Origin: Acidimicrobiales bacterium
GTDB taxonomy: Bacteria; Actinomycetota; Acidimicrobiia; Acidimicrobiales; MedAcidi-G1
Direction: 5' to 3'
DNA: 64,000 nucleotides
Assembly (NCBI GenBank): GCA_022452145.1
Contig: JAKURY010000006.1
Span: forward strand, 34,078 to 98,077
The translations under genes and the position numbers were made by a program. Positions 25,954 to 35,043 of this stretch are shown here, one piece after another; the stretch's first letter is position 1, and each line of letters starts with the position of its first letter. Under the pieces are notes generated by a model. That model was not told the origin of the DNA. It searched no databases and saw only the letters and a program-made list of their open reading frames with translations.

Positions 25954-27209
25954 CGCAGCCTCGCTCGCAGGGTGTCGATCATCGAATCCAGGGCGACGGT
26001 CTGCTGTCCGCCGTCACCCCTCAGGTCGCGGACGGTCACCGTGCCGGCCGCCAGCTCGTCGTCGCCGACGATCACCGCCATCGCCGCTCCGCTCCGATCG
26101 GCGGCCTTCATCTGGGCCTTCATGGACCGGTCGTCCCAGGCCCGGTCCGCCCGCAGGCCGGCGTTGCGGAGGTCGTCGGTGAGCACCACGGCCCGGTCGC
26201 CCCCGGTGGTATCGACCACGAAGACGTCTATCGCCGAGGTCGGGGCGTCGAAGACGCCCTCGGCGTCGCACGCCAGCAGGGTGCGGTCCACCCCGAGGGC
26301 GAAGCCCACTCCGGGCGTGGCCGGGGCGCCGAGGTCCTCGGCCAGGCCGTCGTAGCGTCCTCCGCCGCCGACGGCGTTCTGTGCGGCGTCCAGGGCCTCG
26401 GCTGCGAACTCGAAGGTGGTACGGACGTAGTAGTCCAGGCCGCGGACCAGGCGGGGCGACACGGTGAACGGCACGCCCAGGGCGCCGAGGGCGCCGGTAA
26501 CCCGCCCGAAGTGTTCCGCCGCATCGTCCGACAGGTGATCCAGCATGCTGGGCGCTGCGGCCACCAGCTCGGCATCGGCCTCGCGCCGGGAGTCGAGTAC
26601 TCGCAGCGGGTTGGCGACCAGCGTCGTCCGGGATTCCTCACTGAGGGCGCCCAGGTCGGCCGAGAAGTGGGCCCGCAGGGCCTCCACGTAGCGGGCCCGG
26701 TCGCCTGCGCTGCCGAGGGAGTTCACCGCCAGGGTGACCTGCCGCAAGCCGAGTCGTTCGTAGAACTGCCAGGCCAGGGCGATGACCTCAGCGTCCACGT
26801 GGGCGTCCTCCGGGCCGAGGACCTCCACGCCCACCTGGTCGAACTGCCGGAAGCGCCCCTTCTGGGCCCGCTCGTACCGGAAGTTGGGCCCCGCGTACCA
26901 GGCCTTCCACGGCACGGCGGGTCGGTGCTCGGCAAAGGCCCGCACCACCGAGGCCGTCTGTTCTGGACGCAGGGCGATCTTCCGACCGCCCCTGTCCTCG
27001 AAGGAGTACATCTCCTTGCGGACCACGTCCGTGGCCTGGCCGAGGCGTTGGAAGACCTCGACGTGCTCGAACATCGGCGGGATGACCTCCAGGTAGCCCG
27101 CTGAGGAGACCACGTCGGCGAAGACGTCGACCAGCGACCGCCACCGGGAGGAGTCGGGCCAGAGGATGTCGCGGGTGCCCTTGGGGGCACGGAAGACGTG
27201 GTCAGCCAC
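25950..27209 (-). CDS. hisS: Histidyl-tRNA synthetase
   Basis: Charges tRNA-His. It has the class-II motif 1 region APKGTRDILWPDSSRW, motif 2 FRYERAQKGRFRQFDQVGVE, the HisA motif LVRGLDYYVRTTFEF, GGGGRYDGLAEDLG, and the C-terminal anticodon domain. The GTG at 27209 (419 aa) was chosen because the family starts here and TAGCCT lies 8 nt upstream; the open frame extends to 27710 only as a shadow of rel. The aspS start overlaps its stop. Confidence 0.95.
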   Translation of the reverse strand: MADHVFRAPKGTRDILWPDSSRWRSLVDVFADVVSSAGYLEVIPPMFEHVEVFQRLGQATDVVRKEMYSFEDRGGRKIALRPEQTASVVRAFAEHRPAVPWKAWYAGPNFRYERAQKGRFRQFDQVGVEVLGPEDAHVDAEVIALAWQFYERLGLRQVTLAVNSLGSAGDRARYVEALRAHFSADLGALSEESRTTLVANPLRVLDSRREADAELVAAAPSMLDHLSDDAAEHFGRVTGALGALGVPFTVSPRLVRGLDYYVRTTFEFAAEALDAAQNAVGGGGRYDGLAEDLGAPATPGVGFALGVDRTLLACDAEGVFDAPTSAIDVFVVDTTGGDRAVVLTDDLRNAGLRADRAWDDRSMKAQMKAADRSGAAMAVIVGDDELAAGTVTVRDLRGDGGQQTVALDSMIDTLRARLR

Positions 27210-27217
27210 AGCGATGG

Positions 27218-27223
27218 AGGCTA
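27218..27223 (-). promoter_or_regulatory. Putative -10 box of hisS-aspS (leaderless)
   Basis: TAGCCT on the minus strand, 8 nt before the hisS GTG, just downstream of the hairpin that follows rel. Confidence 0.4.
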
Positions 27224-27256
27224 CCGGGCCCTCTACGGCGCGGGCCGGGGCTCTCG

Positions 27257-27288
27257 CCGACGGGATGGGCGATCGCCCACCCCGTCGG
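27257..27288 (-). terminator. Likely intrinsic terminator after rel
   Basis: Near-perfect 32-nt inverted repeat. As RNA on the minus strand CCGACGGGGUGGGC pairs with GCCCAUCCCGUCGG (one G-U pair) around a GAUC loop. It lies 8 nt past the rel stop and before the hisS promoter. No U tract follows, as is common in high-GC actinobacteria. Confidence 0.6.
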
Positions 27289-27295
27289 GCGGCCC

Positions 27296-29515
27296 TCAGT
27301 CGCCACCGCCGCCGGGCACCACCCGGTGGACGTCGTAGACGGAGTCCACCTCGCGCAGCAGGCGCAACATCGCCTCCAGGTGTGTGGGGTCGCCGATCTC
27401 GAACTCGAAGCGCATGGTGGCCACCTGGTCGACTCCACTGGTCACCGTGCTCGTCGCTAGCACGTTCACGTGGTTGTCGGCCAGCACCCCGAATATGTCC
27501 CGCAGCAGTCGGGGTCGGTCCAGCGCCTTGATCTCCACCGACACCACGAAGTGGCCCGACGAGTCCTTGTCCCAGTCCACGTCGATCAGCCGGTCGGCCT
27601 GGTCGGCTGTCAACGACACGGCGTTGGCACAGTCGGAGCGGTGGACCGATACGCCCCGACCCCGGGTCACGAAGCCCATGATCTCGTCCGGTGGCACCGG
27701 CGTACAGCATCTCGACAGCCGCACCATCATGTCGTCGAGTCCCTCGACGTGGACGCCCACGGTGCCGGTGTCGCGGCGCGGACGTCGGGACCGGACGATC
27801 TCCGCTTCGACCTCGGCATCGGGCTCGAGTTCCTCCAGCGCCTTGACGACCCTCCCCACGACGGCCCGGGCCGAGACGTGGTGCTCGCCCACCGCGGCGT
27901 ACAGGGTGTCCGGGTCGTGGTAGTTCATCGAGGCCGCCACCTCGGCCAGCTCGGGGCCGGCCAGCACATCGCGGACGGGAAGCCTGGCCCGGCGGAGCTC
28001 GGTGCTGAGCGCCTCGTATCCGGCATCGATGGCATCCGACCGTCGCTCCCGCGAGTACCAGTGCTTGATCTTGCTGGACGCCCGGTGAGTGGCCACGAAC
28101 TGCAGCCAGTCCCGGCTGGGTCCTGCACCGGGCTGCTTGGAGGTGACGATCTCGACGGTGTCACCAGTGGTGAGGTGCGTCTCCAGGGGGACGAGACGAC
28201 CGCCCACCTTGGCACCCACGCAGGTGTGCCCGACGTCGGTGTGGATGGCGTAGGCGAGGTCCACGGGCGTGGCACCGATGGGCAGGGTGATCACCTCTCC
28301 GTTCGGGGTGAAGACGTAGACCTCGTCCAGCTCGAGGTCGGTCTTGAGGTTGGCCATGAACGTGCCGGGATCCTCGGTCTCGGCCTGCCACTCCACGATG
28401 CGTCCCAGCCACGCCATCTCGTCCGATGGCGACTGGGCCTTGTAGTCCCAGTGGGCCGCCACCCCGTACTCGGCCCGGACGTCCATCTCGACCGTACGGA
28501 CCTGGAACTCCACCTGCTTGCCCTGCGGGCCCACGACCGTCGTGTGCAACGACTGGTAGAGGTTGAACTTGGGCATGGCCACGTAGTCCTTGAACCGGCC
28601 CTGAACCGGCTTCCAGCTGGCGTGGATCGTGCCCAGGGCGGCATAGCAGTCCCGGACGCTGTCCACGATCACACGCACCCCGACCAGGTCGTGGATCTCG
28701 TCGAAGGACCGCCCCTTCACGATCATCTTCTCGTAGATGCTCCAGAGCTGCTTCGGACGGCCGGCCACCTTGCCGGCGATGCCCAGCTCGGCGAGACGGC
28801 CCTCCACCTCGCCGATCAACTGCGCCAGGTAGAGGTCGCGCTCCGGCGAACGGTCCTCGACCATCTGGTCGATCTGGCTGTACCTCTTCGGATGCAGCGT
28901 TGCCAGGGCCAGGTCCTGCAGCTGGTCCTTGACCTCCTGCATGCCCAGGCGGTTGGCCAACGGGGCGTAGATGTCGATGGTCTCCTGGGCCACCCGCTGC
29001 TGCTTGTGCTCCGGAAGGGCGGCCAGGGTGCGCATGTTGTGGAGGCGGTCGGCCAGCTTGATGATCAGGACACGGAGGTCCTTGGAGAGCGCCACCAGCA
29101 TCTTGCGCATGCTGGCCGCCTGCTGCTCCTCCCTGGTGTCGAAGTGGAGCCGATCCAGTTTGGTCACCCCGTCGACGATGAGGCGGACGTCCGACCCGAA
29201 GTCCCGCTCCAGGTCTTCGAGGCTGACCGACGTGTCCTCCACGGCGTCGTGGAGCAGGGCGGCCGCGACCGTGACGTCGTCCAACCCCTGGCGGGCAACG
29301 ATGGTGGCCACCGACATCGGATGGTTGATGTACGGCTCGCCCGACTTCCTGGTCTGTCCGACGTGGGCAACCAGGGCCACCGCATACGCCCGTTCTATGA
29401 GGGACGTGTCGGCACGCGGGTGCCGACTCCGGAACTCGGTGAGCAGCGCCGAGGTCTCCGCGACGGTCGCCCTGGGTCGGCGACGCCAGGGGAGGACCCG
29501 GGTCACCGTCGGCAC
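27296..29515 (-). CDS. rel: Bifunctional (p)ppGpp synthetase/hydrolase Rel
   Basis: Makes and degrades (p)ppGpp, the stringent-response alarmone. The N-terminal HD hydrolase has INHPMSVATIV and LHDAVEDTSVSLEDLE. The synthetase domain has GRFKDYVAMPKFNLYQSLHT and EFQVRTVEMDVRAEYGVAAH. A TGS domain (VYVFTPNGEVITLPIG), a zinc-finger/helical region (RCCTPVPPDEIMGFVTRGRG) and a C-terminal ACT domain follow. It is 739 aa. The GTG start has GGGGAG 6 nt upstream. In mycobacteria apt normally lies between secF and rel; it is absent here. Confidence 0.97.
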   Translation of the reverse strand: MPTVTRVLPWRRRPRATVAETSALLTEFRSRHPRADTSLIERAYAVALVAHVGQTRKSGEPYINHPMSVATIVARQGLDDVTVAAALLHDAVEDTSVSLEDLERDFGSDVRLIVDGVTKLDRLHFDTREEQQAASMRKMLVALSKDLRVLIIKLADRLHNMRTLAALPEHKQQRVAQETIDIYAPLANRLGMQEVKDQLQDLALATLHPKRYSQIDQMVEDRSPERDLYLAQLIGEVEGRLAELGIAGKVAGRPKQLWSIYEKMIVKGRSFDEIHDLVGVRVIVDSVRDCYAALGTIHASWKPVQGRFKDYVAMPKFNLYQSLHTTVVGPQGKQVEFQVRTVEMDVRAEYGVAAHWDYKAQSPSDEMAWLGRIVEWQAETEDPGTFMANLKTDLELDEVYVFTPNGEVITLPIGATPVDLAYAIHTDVGHTCVGAKVGGRLVPLETHLTTGDTVEIVTSKQPGAGPSRDWLQFVATHRASSKIKHWYSRERRSDAIDAGYEALSTELRRARLPVRDVLAGPELAEVAASMNYHDPDTLYAAVGEHHVSARAVVGRVVKALEELEPDAEVEAEIVRSRRPRRDTGTVGVHVEGLDDMMVRLSRCCTPVPPDEIMGFVTRGRGVSVHRSDCANAVSLTADQADRLIDVDWDKDSSGHFVVSVEIKALDRPRLLRDIFGVLADNHVNVLATSTVTSGVDQVATMRFEFEIGDPTHLEAMLRLLREVDSVYDVHRVVPGGGGD

Positions 29516-29732
29516 GGCACGCTCCCCGATCGGCCCAGGTCATCCAGGTGGCCCACTCCGGCCGCGTGGCCAATCGGACCCACGTCGTCCATGTGGTCTA
29601 CGAGGCTCATCGGAGCCACGACACCCATACAGCCAGCGCCGCCCACGTGGGGCACGGCAGCCTCATTCGCCCGACTCCCGCATCCCCCAACGGTAGTCGG
29701 CCACGGTTCGTCCCCTGAATGTCAGCAGCCGG
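29516..29732. other. 217-bp intergenic region between secF and rel
   Basis: No confident gene. It contains two imperfect copies (about 31 bp, from 29527 and 29571) of a CGATCGGCCCAGGTCATCCA-like unit. A 41-codon minus-strand open frame (29628-29503) with a repetitive product (HMDDVG / HLDDLG) overlaps the rel start by 13 nt; it lacks an SD and is probably not real. The rel promoter should lie here but is not obvious. Confidence 0.4.
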
Positions 29733-30839
29733 TCAGCGCTTCTTCTTCTTGCGGGGCCGTGGCGGCACACCGCCGGCGGTGGTCGGGGCAATCGTCGGTC
29801 GGCGCTTCGCCGGCCCACCGGTCGGGCTCCTGAGCGGTGCCGCCCTGGAGTCGGAGACCGCCGCCTCCTGGCGTCCGATGACCCGCGTGGGACCGTCGGC
29901 CAGGCCACGGGCACTGACCTTGTCCGCGACCAGCCGCCAGCGCTCCTCGCGCTCCTTGAGGGAGGCCACGAGGGCCGACGCCAGGAAGAGCGAAGAATAC
30001 GAGCCGACGAAGATGCCGACCAGGAGGGCCACCGCGAACTCCTGCAGGGTGGCGGCTCCCATGACCAGCGATCCGATCAGGAGCAACGACACCACCGGTA
30101 TGGCCGAGGTGACGCTGGTGTTGATGGACCGCATCGCCACCCGGTTCAGGGACAGGTTCATCAGCTCCGTGTAGGTGTAGCGCTCGGTGGCACCCAGGCG
30201 TCCCACGATCTCCCGGACCTTGTCGTACACGACGATCGTGTCGTAGAGGGAGTAGCCCATGATGGTCAGGAAGGCGATGACGGTGGCCGGCGTGATCTCG
30301 AACTGCAGGACGGAGTAGACCCCGACGCTGAGCACGATGTCGTGGGCCACGGCGACCATCGCGCCGACGGCCATCTTCCACTCCAGGCGCATGGCGATGT
30401 AGAGCGCCACGACGACGAAGAACACCAGCAGGGCACGGACGGCCTTGTCGGTCACCTCGTCGCCCCAGGTGGGTCCGACCTGCTCGAAGGCCTCGACCGG
30501 GCCCAGCTCGGCGACGAGGACATCACGGATCTCGGCGGCACGGGTCGGGTCCTCGACGTCGGAGCGGATGAGGAGCAGCTCGCCGTCCACGATCTGGATC
30601 CGGGCGTCGGCGGCGTCGAGTCGTTCCATCACCCGACGGGCGTCGGCGACGCTGGTCCCCGGTGCACGCACCTCGAACGAGGTGCCACCCTCGAAGTCCA
30701 GGCCCAGGTTCAACCCACGCACGCCGAACGACGCCAGGCCGATCAGCACAGCCACCGTCGAGGCGATGAGGGCCCGACGCCACAGGCGCGGGAAGTCCAC
30801 CGCCGACTCGCCCCGGTAGAGGCCACCCAGCGTGCTCAC
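29733..30839 (-). CDS. secF: Protein-export membrane protein SecF
   Basis: With SecD and YajC it uses the proton-motive force to complete Sec-dependent export. The first membrane helix is followed by GLNLGLDFEGGTSFEV, a periplasmic domain, and the conserved C-terminal membrane block GYSLYDTIVVYDKVREI with AMRSINTSVTSAIPV. The C-terminus is a long Arg/Pro/Lys tail ending RPRKKKKR. The GTG at 30839 (368 aa) overlaps the secD stop (GTGA). Confidence 0.96.
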   Translation of the reverse strand: MSTLGGLYRGESAVDFPRLWRRALIASTVAVLIGLASFGVRGLNLGLDFEGGTSFEVRAPGTSVADARRVMERLDAADARIQIVDGELLLIRSDVEDPTRAAEIRDVLVAELGPVEAFEQVGPTWGDEVTDKAVRALLVFFVVVALYIAMRLEWKMAVGAMVAVAHDIVLSVGVYSVLQFEITPATVIAFLTIMGYSLYDTIVVYDKVREIVGRLGATERYTYTELMNLSLNRVAMRSINTSVTSAIPVVSLLLIGSLVMGAATLQEFAVALLVGIFVGSYSSLFLASALVASLKEREERWRLVADKVSARGLADGPTRVIGRQEAAVSDSRAAPLRSPTGGPAKRRPTIAPTTAGGVPPRPRKKKKR

Positions 30840-32338
30840 GCCCCGGCCCTCCGGAGGCTGCCGGCCGGAGCCGGCACGGCACCGCTGGCCGGCAGACCGA
30901 AGCGCTCGGGGTGCTCGGCGAACCACCGGGTGGTGGACAGCAGGCGGATCATCGGTCCCATGAAGAAGTAGGTGGCGACCAGGTCCAGGATGGTGGCCAA
31001 CCCGAGGTAGAGGGCGAAGCCACGCACCGCTCCGACGGTGAGGTACCAGAGCAGGCCGGCGCCGATCAACGACGCCATGTCGGCCTTGACGATGGTGGAG
31101 TAGGCAATCGGGAAGGCCCGGTCAACCGACGAGCGGGCGGTCCGACCGTCCCGCACGTCTTCCTTGAGGTGCTCGAAGTACACGACGTTGGAGTCGACTG
31201 ACACGCCTATGGCCACGACCATGCCCGTCACCCCGGCCAGGGTGAGTGCCAGCCCCGACTGGGTCCCCAGGTGGGCGATGATCGACCAGAGCAGGGCACC
31301 GGAGATGGCCAGGCTGGCCAGCGCCACCATGCCCAGTATCCGGTAGTAGCCGACTATGAACACGGCGACCAGCAGGAGGCCGATGAGGCCCGCTACGACG
31401 CCGGCCCGCAGGGAGTCCTCGCCGATCGTGGCCGACACCAGCCGGATGTTCTCCGGTTCCAGCTCTACGGGCAGGGCGCCGTAGCGCAGCGCCAGGGAGA
31501 CGTCGTCGGCCTCGAGCTTCTCGAAGCCGCCGGAGATGAGGATGGCGTCCCGACGGAACTCGGGTGCCCGGATCGACGGGGCGGTCACGACCTGGCCGTC
31601 CAGGACGATGGCCAGGCGGCCGTTGGTGGCACCGTCCGGGCGGGGACACGCCGGGGTGCCGGAGAAGCAGAGGGCGGCGATGGCGTTGAAGCCGTCGATG
31701 CCTACCTGGCCCTCGTGGAGTTCCAGGCCGACCTGCCACTGGTAGTCGATGAACAGGGCGTCGGCGTCGCTGACCGCCTCGCCGGTGAGGAGGCTGGGGC
31801 CGAGCAGGTAGCGCTGGCCGGTGGGGTCGCCTCGCAGTCCCAGCACCACGAAGTCCTCGGGACGGTCGTCCTCGGGAAGGGTCAGGCCGGCGGGTCCCAC
31901 GGCCGGTACCACCCCACCGGTGGCCACCGCCTGGCACGACGCGGGCGCCGCGGGCGCCGTGCCGGAGGCCGGCCGGGACGCTCCCCTGTCGGTGTACATG
32001 CGACAGACGGGCCGGAATCGCAGTTCGGCCGTGGTGCCGACCAGCGAGAGCGCCCGCTCCTGGTCGTCGACGCCGGGCAGCGACACCATCACACCGGTCT
32101 CGGTACGCGAGATCTCGGGCTCGGCCACGCCCAGGCCGTCGACCCGGTCGCGGATGATCTCGACCGCCTGGTCCAGCATCTCCTCGTCGGCGGGGCCGAC
32201 CGCCGCCAGTCGGACCGACACGCCGCCCTGCAGGTCCAGGCCGAGCAGCGGCTCGTTGCGCCAGACGACCGTCATGACGGAGGCCGCGACGGTGAGCGCG
32301 ACGATCCCGATCAGGAAGACGAGTTGGCGACGTGGCAT
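30836..32338 (-). CDS. secD: Protein translocase subunit SecD
   Basis: Partner of SecF. It has an N-terminal helix, then LGLDLQGGVSVRLAAVGPAD, a large extracytoplasmic P1 domain (with DRVDGLGVAEPEISRTETG), and a C-terminal block with VAIGVSVDSNVVYFEHLKED and ADMASLIGAGLLWYLTVGAV. The ATG at 32338 (500 aa) was chosen because a membrane segment follows directly; the longer open frame upstream covers the repeated 3' end of yajC and is not SecD-like. It lies 32 bp after yajC. Confidence 0.95.
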   Translation of the reverse strand: MPRRQLVFLIGIVALTVAASVMTVVWRNEPLLGLDLQGGVSVRLAAVGPADEEMLDQAVEIIRDRVDGLGVAEPEISRTETGVMVSLPGVDDQERALSLVGTTAELRFRPVCRMYTDRGASRPASGTAPAAPASCQAVATGGVVPAVGPAGLTLPEDDRPEDFVVLGLRGDPTGQRYLLGPSLLTGEAVSDADALFIDYQWQVGLELHEGQVGIDGFNAIAALCFSGTPACPRPDGATNGRLAIVLDGQVVTAPSIRAPEFRRDAILISGGFEKLEADDVSLALRYGALPVELEPENIRLVSATIGEDSLRAGVVAGLIGLLLVAVFIVGYYRILGMVALASLAISGALLWSIIAHLGTQSGLALTLAGVTGMVVAIGVSVDSNVVYFEHLKEDVRDGRTARSSVDRAFPIAYSTIVKADMASLIGAGLLWYLTVGAVRGFALYLGLATILDLVATYFFMGPMIRLLSTTRWFAEHPERFGLPASGAVPAPAGSLRRAGA

Positions 32339-32370
32339 GGCTGTGGCCGGTGGCGAATGCGTGGGTGGGC

Positions 32371-32682
32371 TCAGCCCACTATCGGGCCTTCGCCGGAATC
32401 GTCGCCGGAATCGTCGCCGGAGTCGGCCGTCGGCTCGTTGAAGCGACCGTCGACAGATCCGCGCAGAACCTTCAACTCGATGCCCTCGAAGACCTCCAGC
32501 CACAGGATGTCATCCTCGACCTCCTTGATCACGCCGAAGATCCCGGAGTTGAGGACGACCTCGTCGCCCGCCTGGACGGAGGCGACGAGCGCCTGCTGCG
32601 CCTTCACCTTCTTCTGCTGCGGTCGGATCATCAGTACGTACATGAGCCCGAAGATGAGGATGAGCGGGATGAAGCCAGACAT
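32371..32682 (-). CDS. yajC: Preprotein translocase subunit YajC
   Basis: Accessory component of SecDF-YajC. The 103-aa protein has one N-terminal membrane helix (PLILIFGLMYVLMIRPQQKK) and the conserved LVASVQAGDEVVLNSGIFG and GSVDGRFNEP segments. The C-terminal tail is repetitive (DSGDDSGDDSG), encoded by a 12-bp tandem repeat at 32391-32425. AAAGGA lies upstream of the ATG at greater than usual spacing. Confidence 0.93.
   Translation of the reverse strand: MSGFIPLILIFGLMYVLMIRPQQKKVKAQQALVASVQAGDEVVLNSGIFGVIKEVEDDILWLEVFEGIELKVLRGSVDGRFNEPTADSGDDSGDDSGEGPIVG
32391..32425. repeat. 12-bp tandem repeat in the 3' end of yajC
   Basis: CGCCGGAATCGT repeats about three times in frame, encoding repeated DDSG units. 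Copy number could vary without frameshift. Confidence 0.7.
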
Positions 32683-32791
32683 GGTTCGAAGTCGTCCTTT
32701 GGGGGAAATCGGCCCTTGGGAGGGAATCGGTCAGCGACCATGGGACCGGTCGGGCGTGATCGCCGGACCCGGGAAGCCTAGGCCTTACCGG

Positions 32792-33901
32792 TCAGCCCCA
32801 GACGGCCAACGTCTCGAGCCGGAAGGACTCGAACCGGCCCTGGTCGATCGCCGCCCTCAGCCGGTCCACGAAGTCCAGCAGCCAGGCCAGGTTGTGGAGG
32901 GTGAGTAGACGACGACCGGTGGGCTCGTCGGTCAGCAGGAGGTGCCGCAGGTAGCCACGGGACCACCTGGTAGCCGGGCTGGCGGGGAACTCCGGATCCA
33001 GCGGTAGGTCGTCTGTGGCATACCGAGCGTTCCGGAGGTTAAGCCCCCCGTCGGTGGTCAGCACCGTGCCGTGGCGGGCGTGTCGGGTCGGCAGCACGCA
33101 GTCGAACATGTCGATGCCCCTGGACACCACCTCCACCAGGCCCGCCGGGTCCCCCAGCCCCATGAAGTACCGGGGCTGGTCGGACGGCAGCATGGACGTG
33201 ACGACGGCCAGCGGTTCCAGCATCTCGTCGCGGGTCTCCCCCACGCTCATCCCCCCGACGGCGTAGCCGTCGAACTCCAGGGCCAGGGTGCGTTCCGTGC
33301 TCTCGGCCCGCAGCACCGGATCCACCCCGCCCTGCACGATGCCGAACTGGCACTGCCGTTCGGCGGCGTCCGGGTGGTCCAGGAATGCCCGACGTCCACG
33401 GGCCGCCCACGTTGCCGTCCTCTCGACCGCCCCACGCAGGATCCTGTCGGTGGCGGGCAGCGCAGGGCACACGTCCAGGACCATCTGGATGTCGGCTCCC
33501 AGGTCGGCCTGCACCGACGCCGCCCCCTCCGGGGTGAGCACGTGGGTGGACCCGTCGTAGGTCGACCTGAAGGTCGCCCCGGCATCGTCGACCTTCGGCT
33601 GCAACGAGAAGATCTGGTAGCCGCCGCTGTCGGTCAGCGTAAGGCCCTCCCAGCCTGCGAACGCCCCGAGCCCGCCCAGGTCCCGGACCACATCGGCCCC
33701 GGGCCGCAGCATCAGGTGGTACGTGTTGCCCAGCACAACCTCGACGCCCAGCTCCAGCAGGTCCGTCGAGGAGAGGTGGCGCACCGCCCCCCGGGTACCG
33801 ACGGGCATGAAGCACGGCGTGGCGAACGACCCACCGGGGGTCTCAACCCGACCGGTCCGGGCCCCGCCGTCCACGGCACCGGTGGTGAACGTGGCTCTCA
33901 T
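32792..33901 (-). CDS. tgt: tRNA-guanine transglycosylase (queuine/preQ1), lacking the zinc cysteines
   Basis: Exchanges G34 of GUN-anticodon tRNAs for preQ1. Both catalytic Asp regions are intact: GLTLTDSGGYQIFSLQPK (Asp91, base) and DMFDCVLPTRHARHGTV (nucleophile Asp), with GNTYHLMLRPGAD upstream. The structural zinc site, however, is gone. Where Tgt has CxCxxC (Cys302, 304 and 307 in E. coli numbering, from memory), this protein reads F305-P-A307-S-P-A310; only the fourth ligand, His336 in LTLHNL, remains. The flanking WSRGYLRHLLL is normal, so this is substitution rather than truncation. It is 369 aa. It follows queA, the next enzyme of the pathway. Confidence 0.93.
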   Translation of the reverse strand: MRATFTTGAVDGGARTGRVETPGGSFATPCFMPVGTRGAVRHLSSTDLLELGVEVVLGNTYHLMLRPGADVVRDLGGLGAFAGWEGLTLTDSGGYQIFSLQPKVDDAGATFRSTYDGSTHVLTPEGAASVQADLGADIQMVLDVCPALPATDRILRGAVERTATWAARGRRAFLDHPDAAERQCQFGIVQGGVDPVLRAESTERTLALEFDGYAVGGMSVGETRDEMLEPLAVVTSMLPSDQPRYFMGLGDPAGLVEVVSRGIDMFDCVLPTRHARHGTVLTTDGGLNLRNARYATDDLPLDPEFPASPATRWSRGYLRHLLLTDEPTGRRLLTLHNLAWLLDFVDRLRAAIDQGRFESFRLETLAVWG

Positions 33902-33944
33902 GACGGCCTGGCCCCCCCGACGTGGCTCTCCTGATGGCGTGGCC
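33889..33944. repeat. Imperfect direct repeat spanning the tgt start
   Basis: ACGTGGCTCTCATGACGGCC at the tgt start recurs as ACGTGGCTCTCCTGATGGCG about 30 bp away in the queA-tgt gap. It looks like a local duplication; no function is evident. Confidence 0.5.
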
Positions 33945-34964
33945 TCACGACCATTCCCCCGATCTGCCTGAACCGGACCTGGCTACGAGCATGGCGTCGC
34001 CGAACGACAGGAAGCGGTAGCCGTCGACCAGCGCCGTTTCGTAGAGGTCCCGCCAACGGGACCCGGCGAAGGCCTCGAGCATGACCAGCAGGCTGGAGCG
34101 CGGCAGGTGGAAGTTCGTCAGCAGCACGTCGACCACCATGAATTCGAAGGGTGGACGGATGAACAGGTCGGTCCGTCCATCCGGTCCGAAGCGGGCCGCC
34201 GACTCCAGGGCCCGGACGGTGGTGGTACCGACCGCGATGACCCGGTCGGCGTCCCTGCAGGCCTCCAAGGTGGCCTCGGGGACCGTGTAGTCCTCCCTGT
34301 GCATCCTGTGGTCGTCCAGGTCGTCCACGGTTACCGGGCGGAAGGTGTCCAGGCCCACCACCAGCTCCAGGGAACCGATACGCGCTCCTGCCTCCCGGCA
34401 GGCCTCCAGCACCTGGTGGGTCAGGTGGAGGCCGGCGGTCGGGGCGGCTGCAGACGCCGACCGACGGCTGTAGACCGTCTGGTACCGGTCGGGGTCGTCG
34501 AGGACCGTCGTCAGGTAGGGCGGTAGCGGCATCTCGCCACAGCGGTGGATGGCCTCCAGCACCGGGCCGTCGGCCTGAAGGCGGACGTGTCGGCGGCCCT
34601 CGCCGAGGTCCCTGCCGACCTCCACCGAGAAGCCGTCGTCCACCCTCAGCGTCGTCCCGTGGGACAGCTTCCGACTGGGCCGCACCAGGGCCTCCCAGGT
34701 GTGGTCGCCCTGCAGCGCACGCAGGAGGAGCACCTCGGCACTTCCGCCGGTCTCACGCCGGAACCTCAGTCGGGCCGGCAGCACCCTCGTGTCGTTGACG
34801 ACCAGCACGTCTCCGGGTCCCACAATTGACGGCAGGTCGCTGACGGTGCGGTGCACCACCTCGTCGCCCAGGGCGTCGAGCAGGCGGGCCGACGAACGGT
34901 CCTCCAACGGCACCTGGGCTATCGCCGCGTCGGGAAGTTGGTAGGCGAAGTCGTCCGGGCCCAT
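33945..34964 (-). CDS. queA: S-adenosylmethionine:tRNA ribosyltransferase-isomerase
   Basis: Adds the cyclopentene epoxide ring to preQ1 in tRNA, giving epoxyqueuosine. The protein starts DFAYQLPDAAIAQVPLEDRS and has VLVVNDTRVLPARL, the active-site region SAAAPTAGLHLTHQVLEACR, VGLDTFRPV and LLTNFHLPRSSLLVMLEAFA. It is 339 aa, the usual length. It pairs with tgt 43 bp downstream. A TAGGCT box lies 9 nt before the ATG. Confidence 0.96.
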   Translation of the reverse strand: MGPDDFAYQLPDAAIAQVPLEDRSSARLLDALGDEVVHRTVSDLPSIVGPGDVLVVNDTRVLPARLRFRRETGGSAEVLLLRALQGDHTWEALVRPSRKLSHGTTLRVDDGFSVEVGRDLGEGRRHVRLQADGPVLEAIHRCGEMPLPPYLTTVLDDPDRYQTVYSRRSASAAAPTAGLHLTHQVLEACREAGARIGSLELVVGLDTFRPVTVDDLDDHRMHREDYTVPEATLEACRDADRVIAVGTTTVRALESAARFGPDGRTDLFIRPPFEFMVVDVLLTNFHLPRSSLLVMLEAFAGSRWRDLYETALVDGYRFLSFGDAMLVARSGSGRSGEWS

Positions 34965-34973
34965 GCGCGGGCC

Positions 34974-34979
34974 AGCCTA
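34974..34979 (-). promoter_or_regulatory. Putative -10 box of queA-tgt
   Basis: TAGGCT on the minus strand, 9 nt before the queA ATG. Confidence 0.4.
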
Positions 34980-35043
34980 CGGCCGACGATGGGCCCGCTC
35001 AGGCCGTTCGGTCCGCGCAGCCAGTTCGGCCCGGCGGGTCCGG

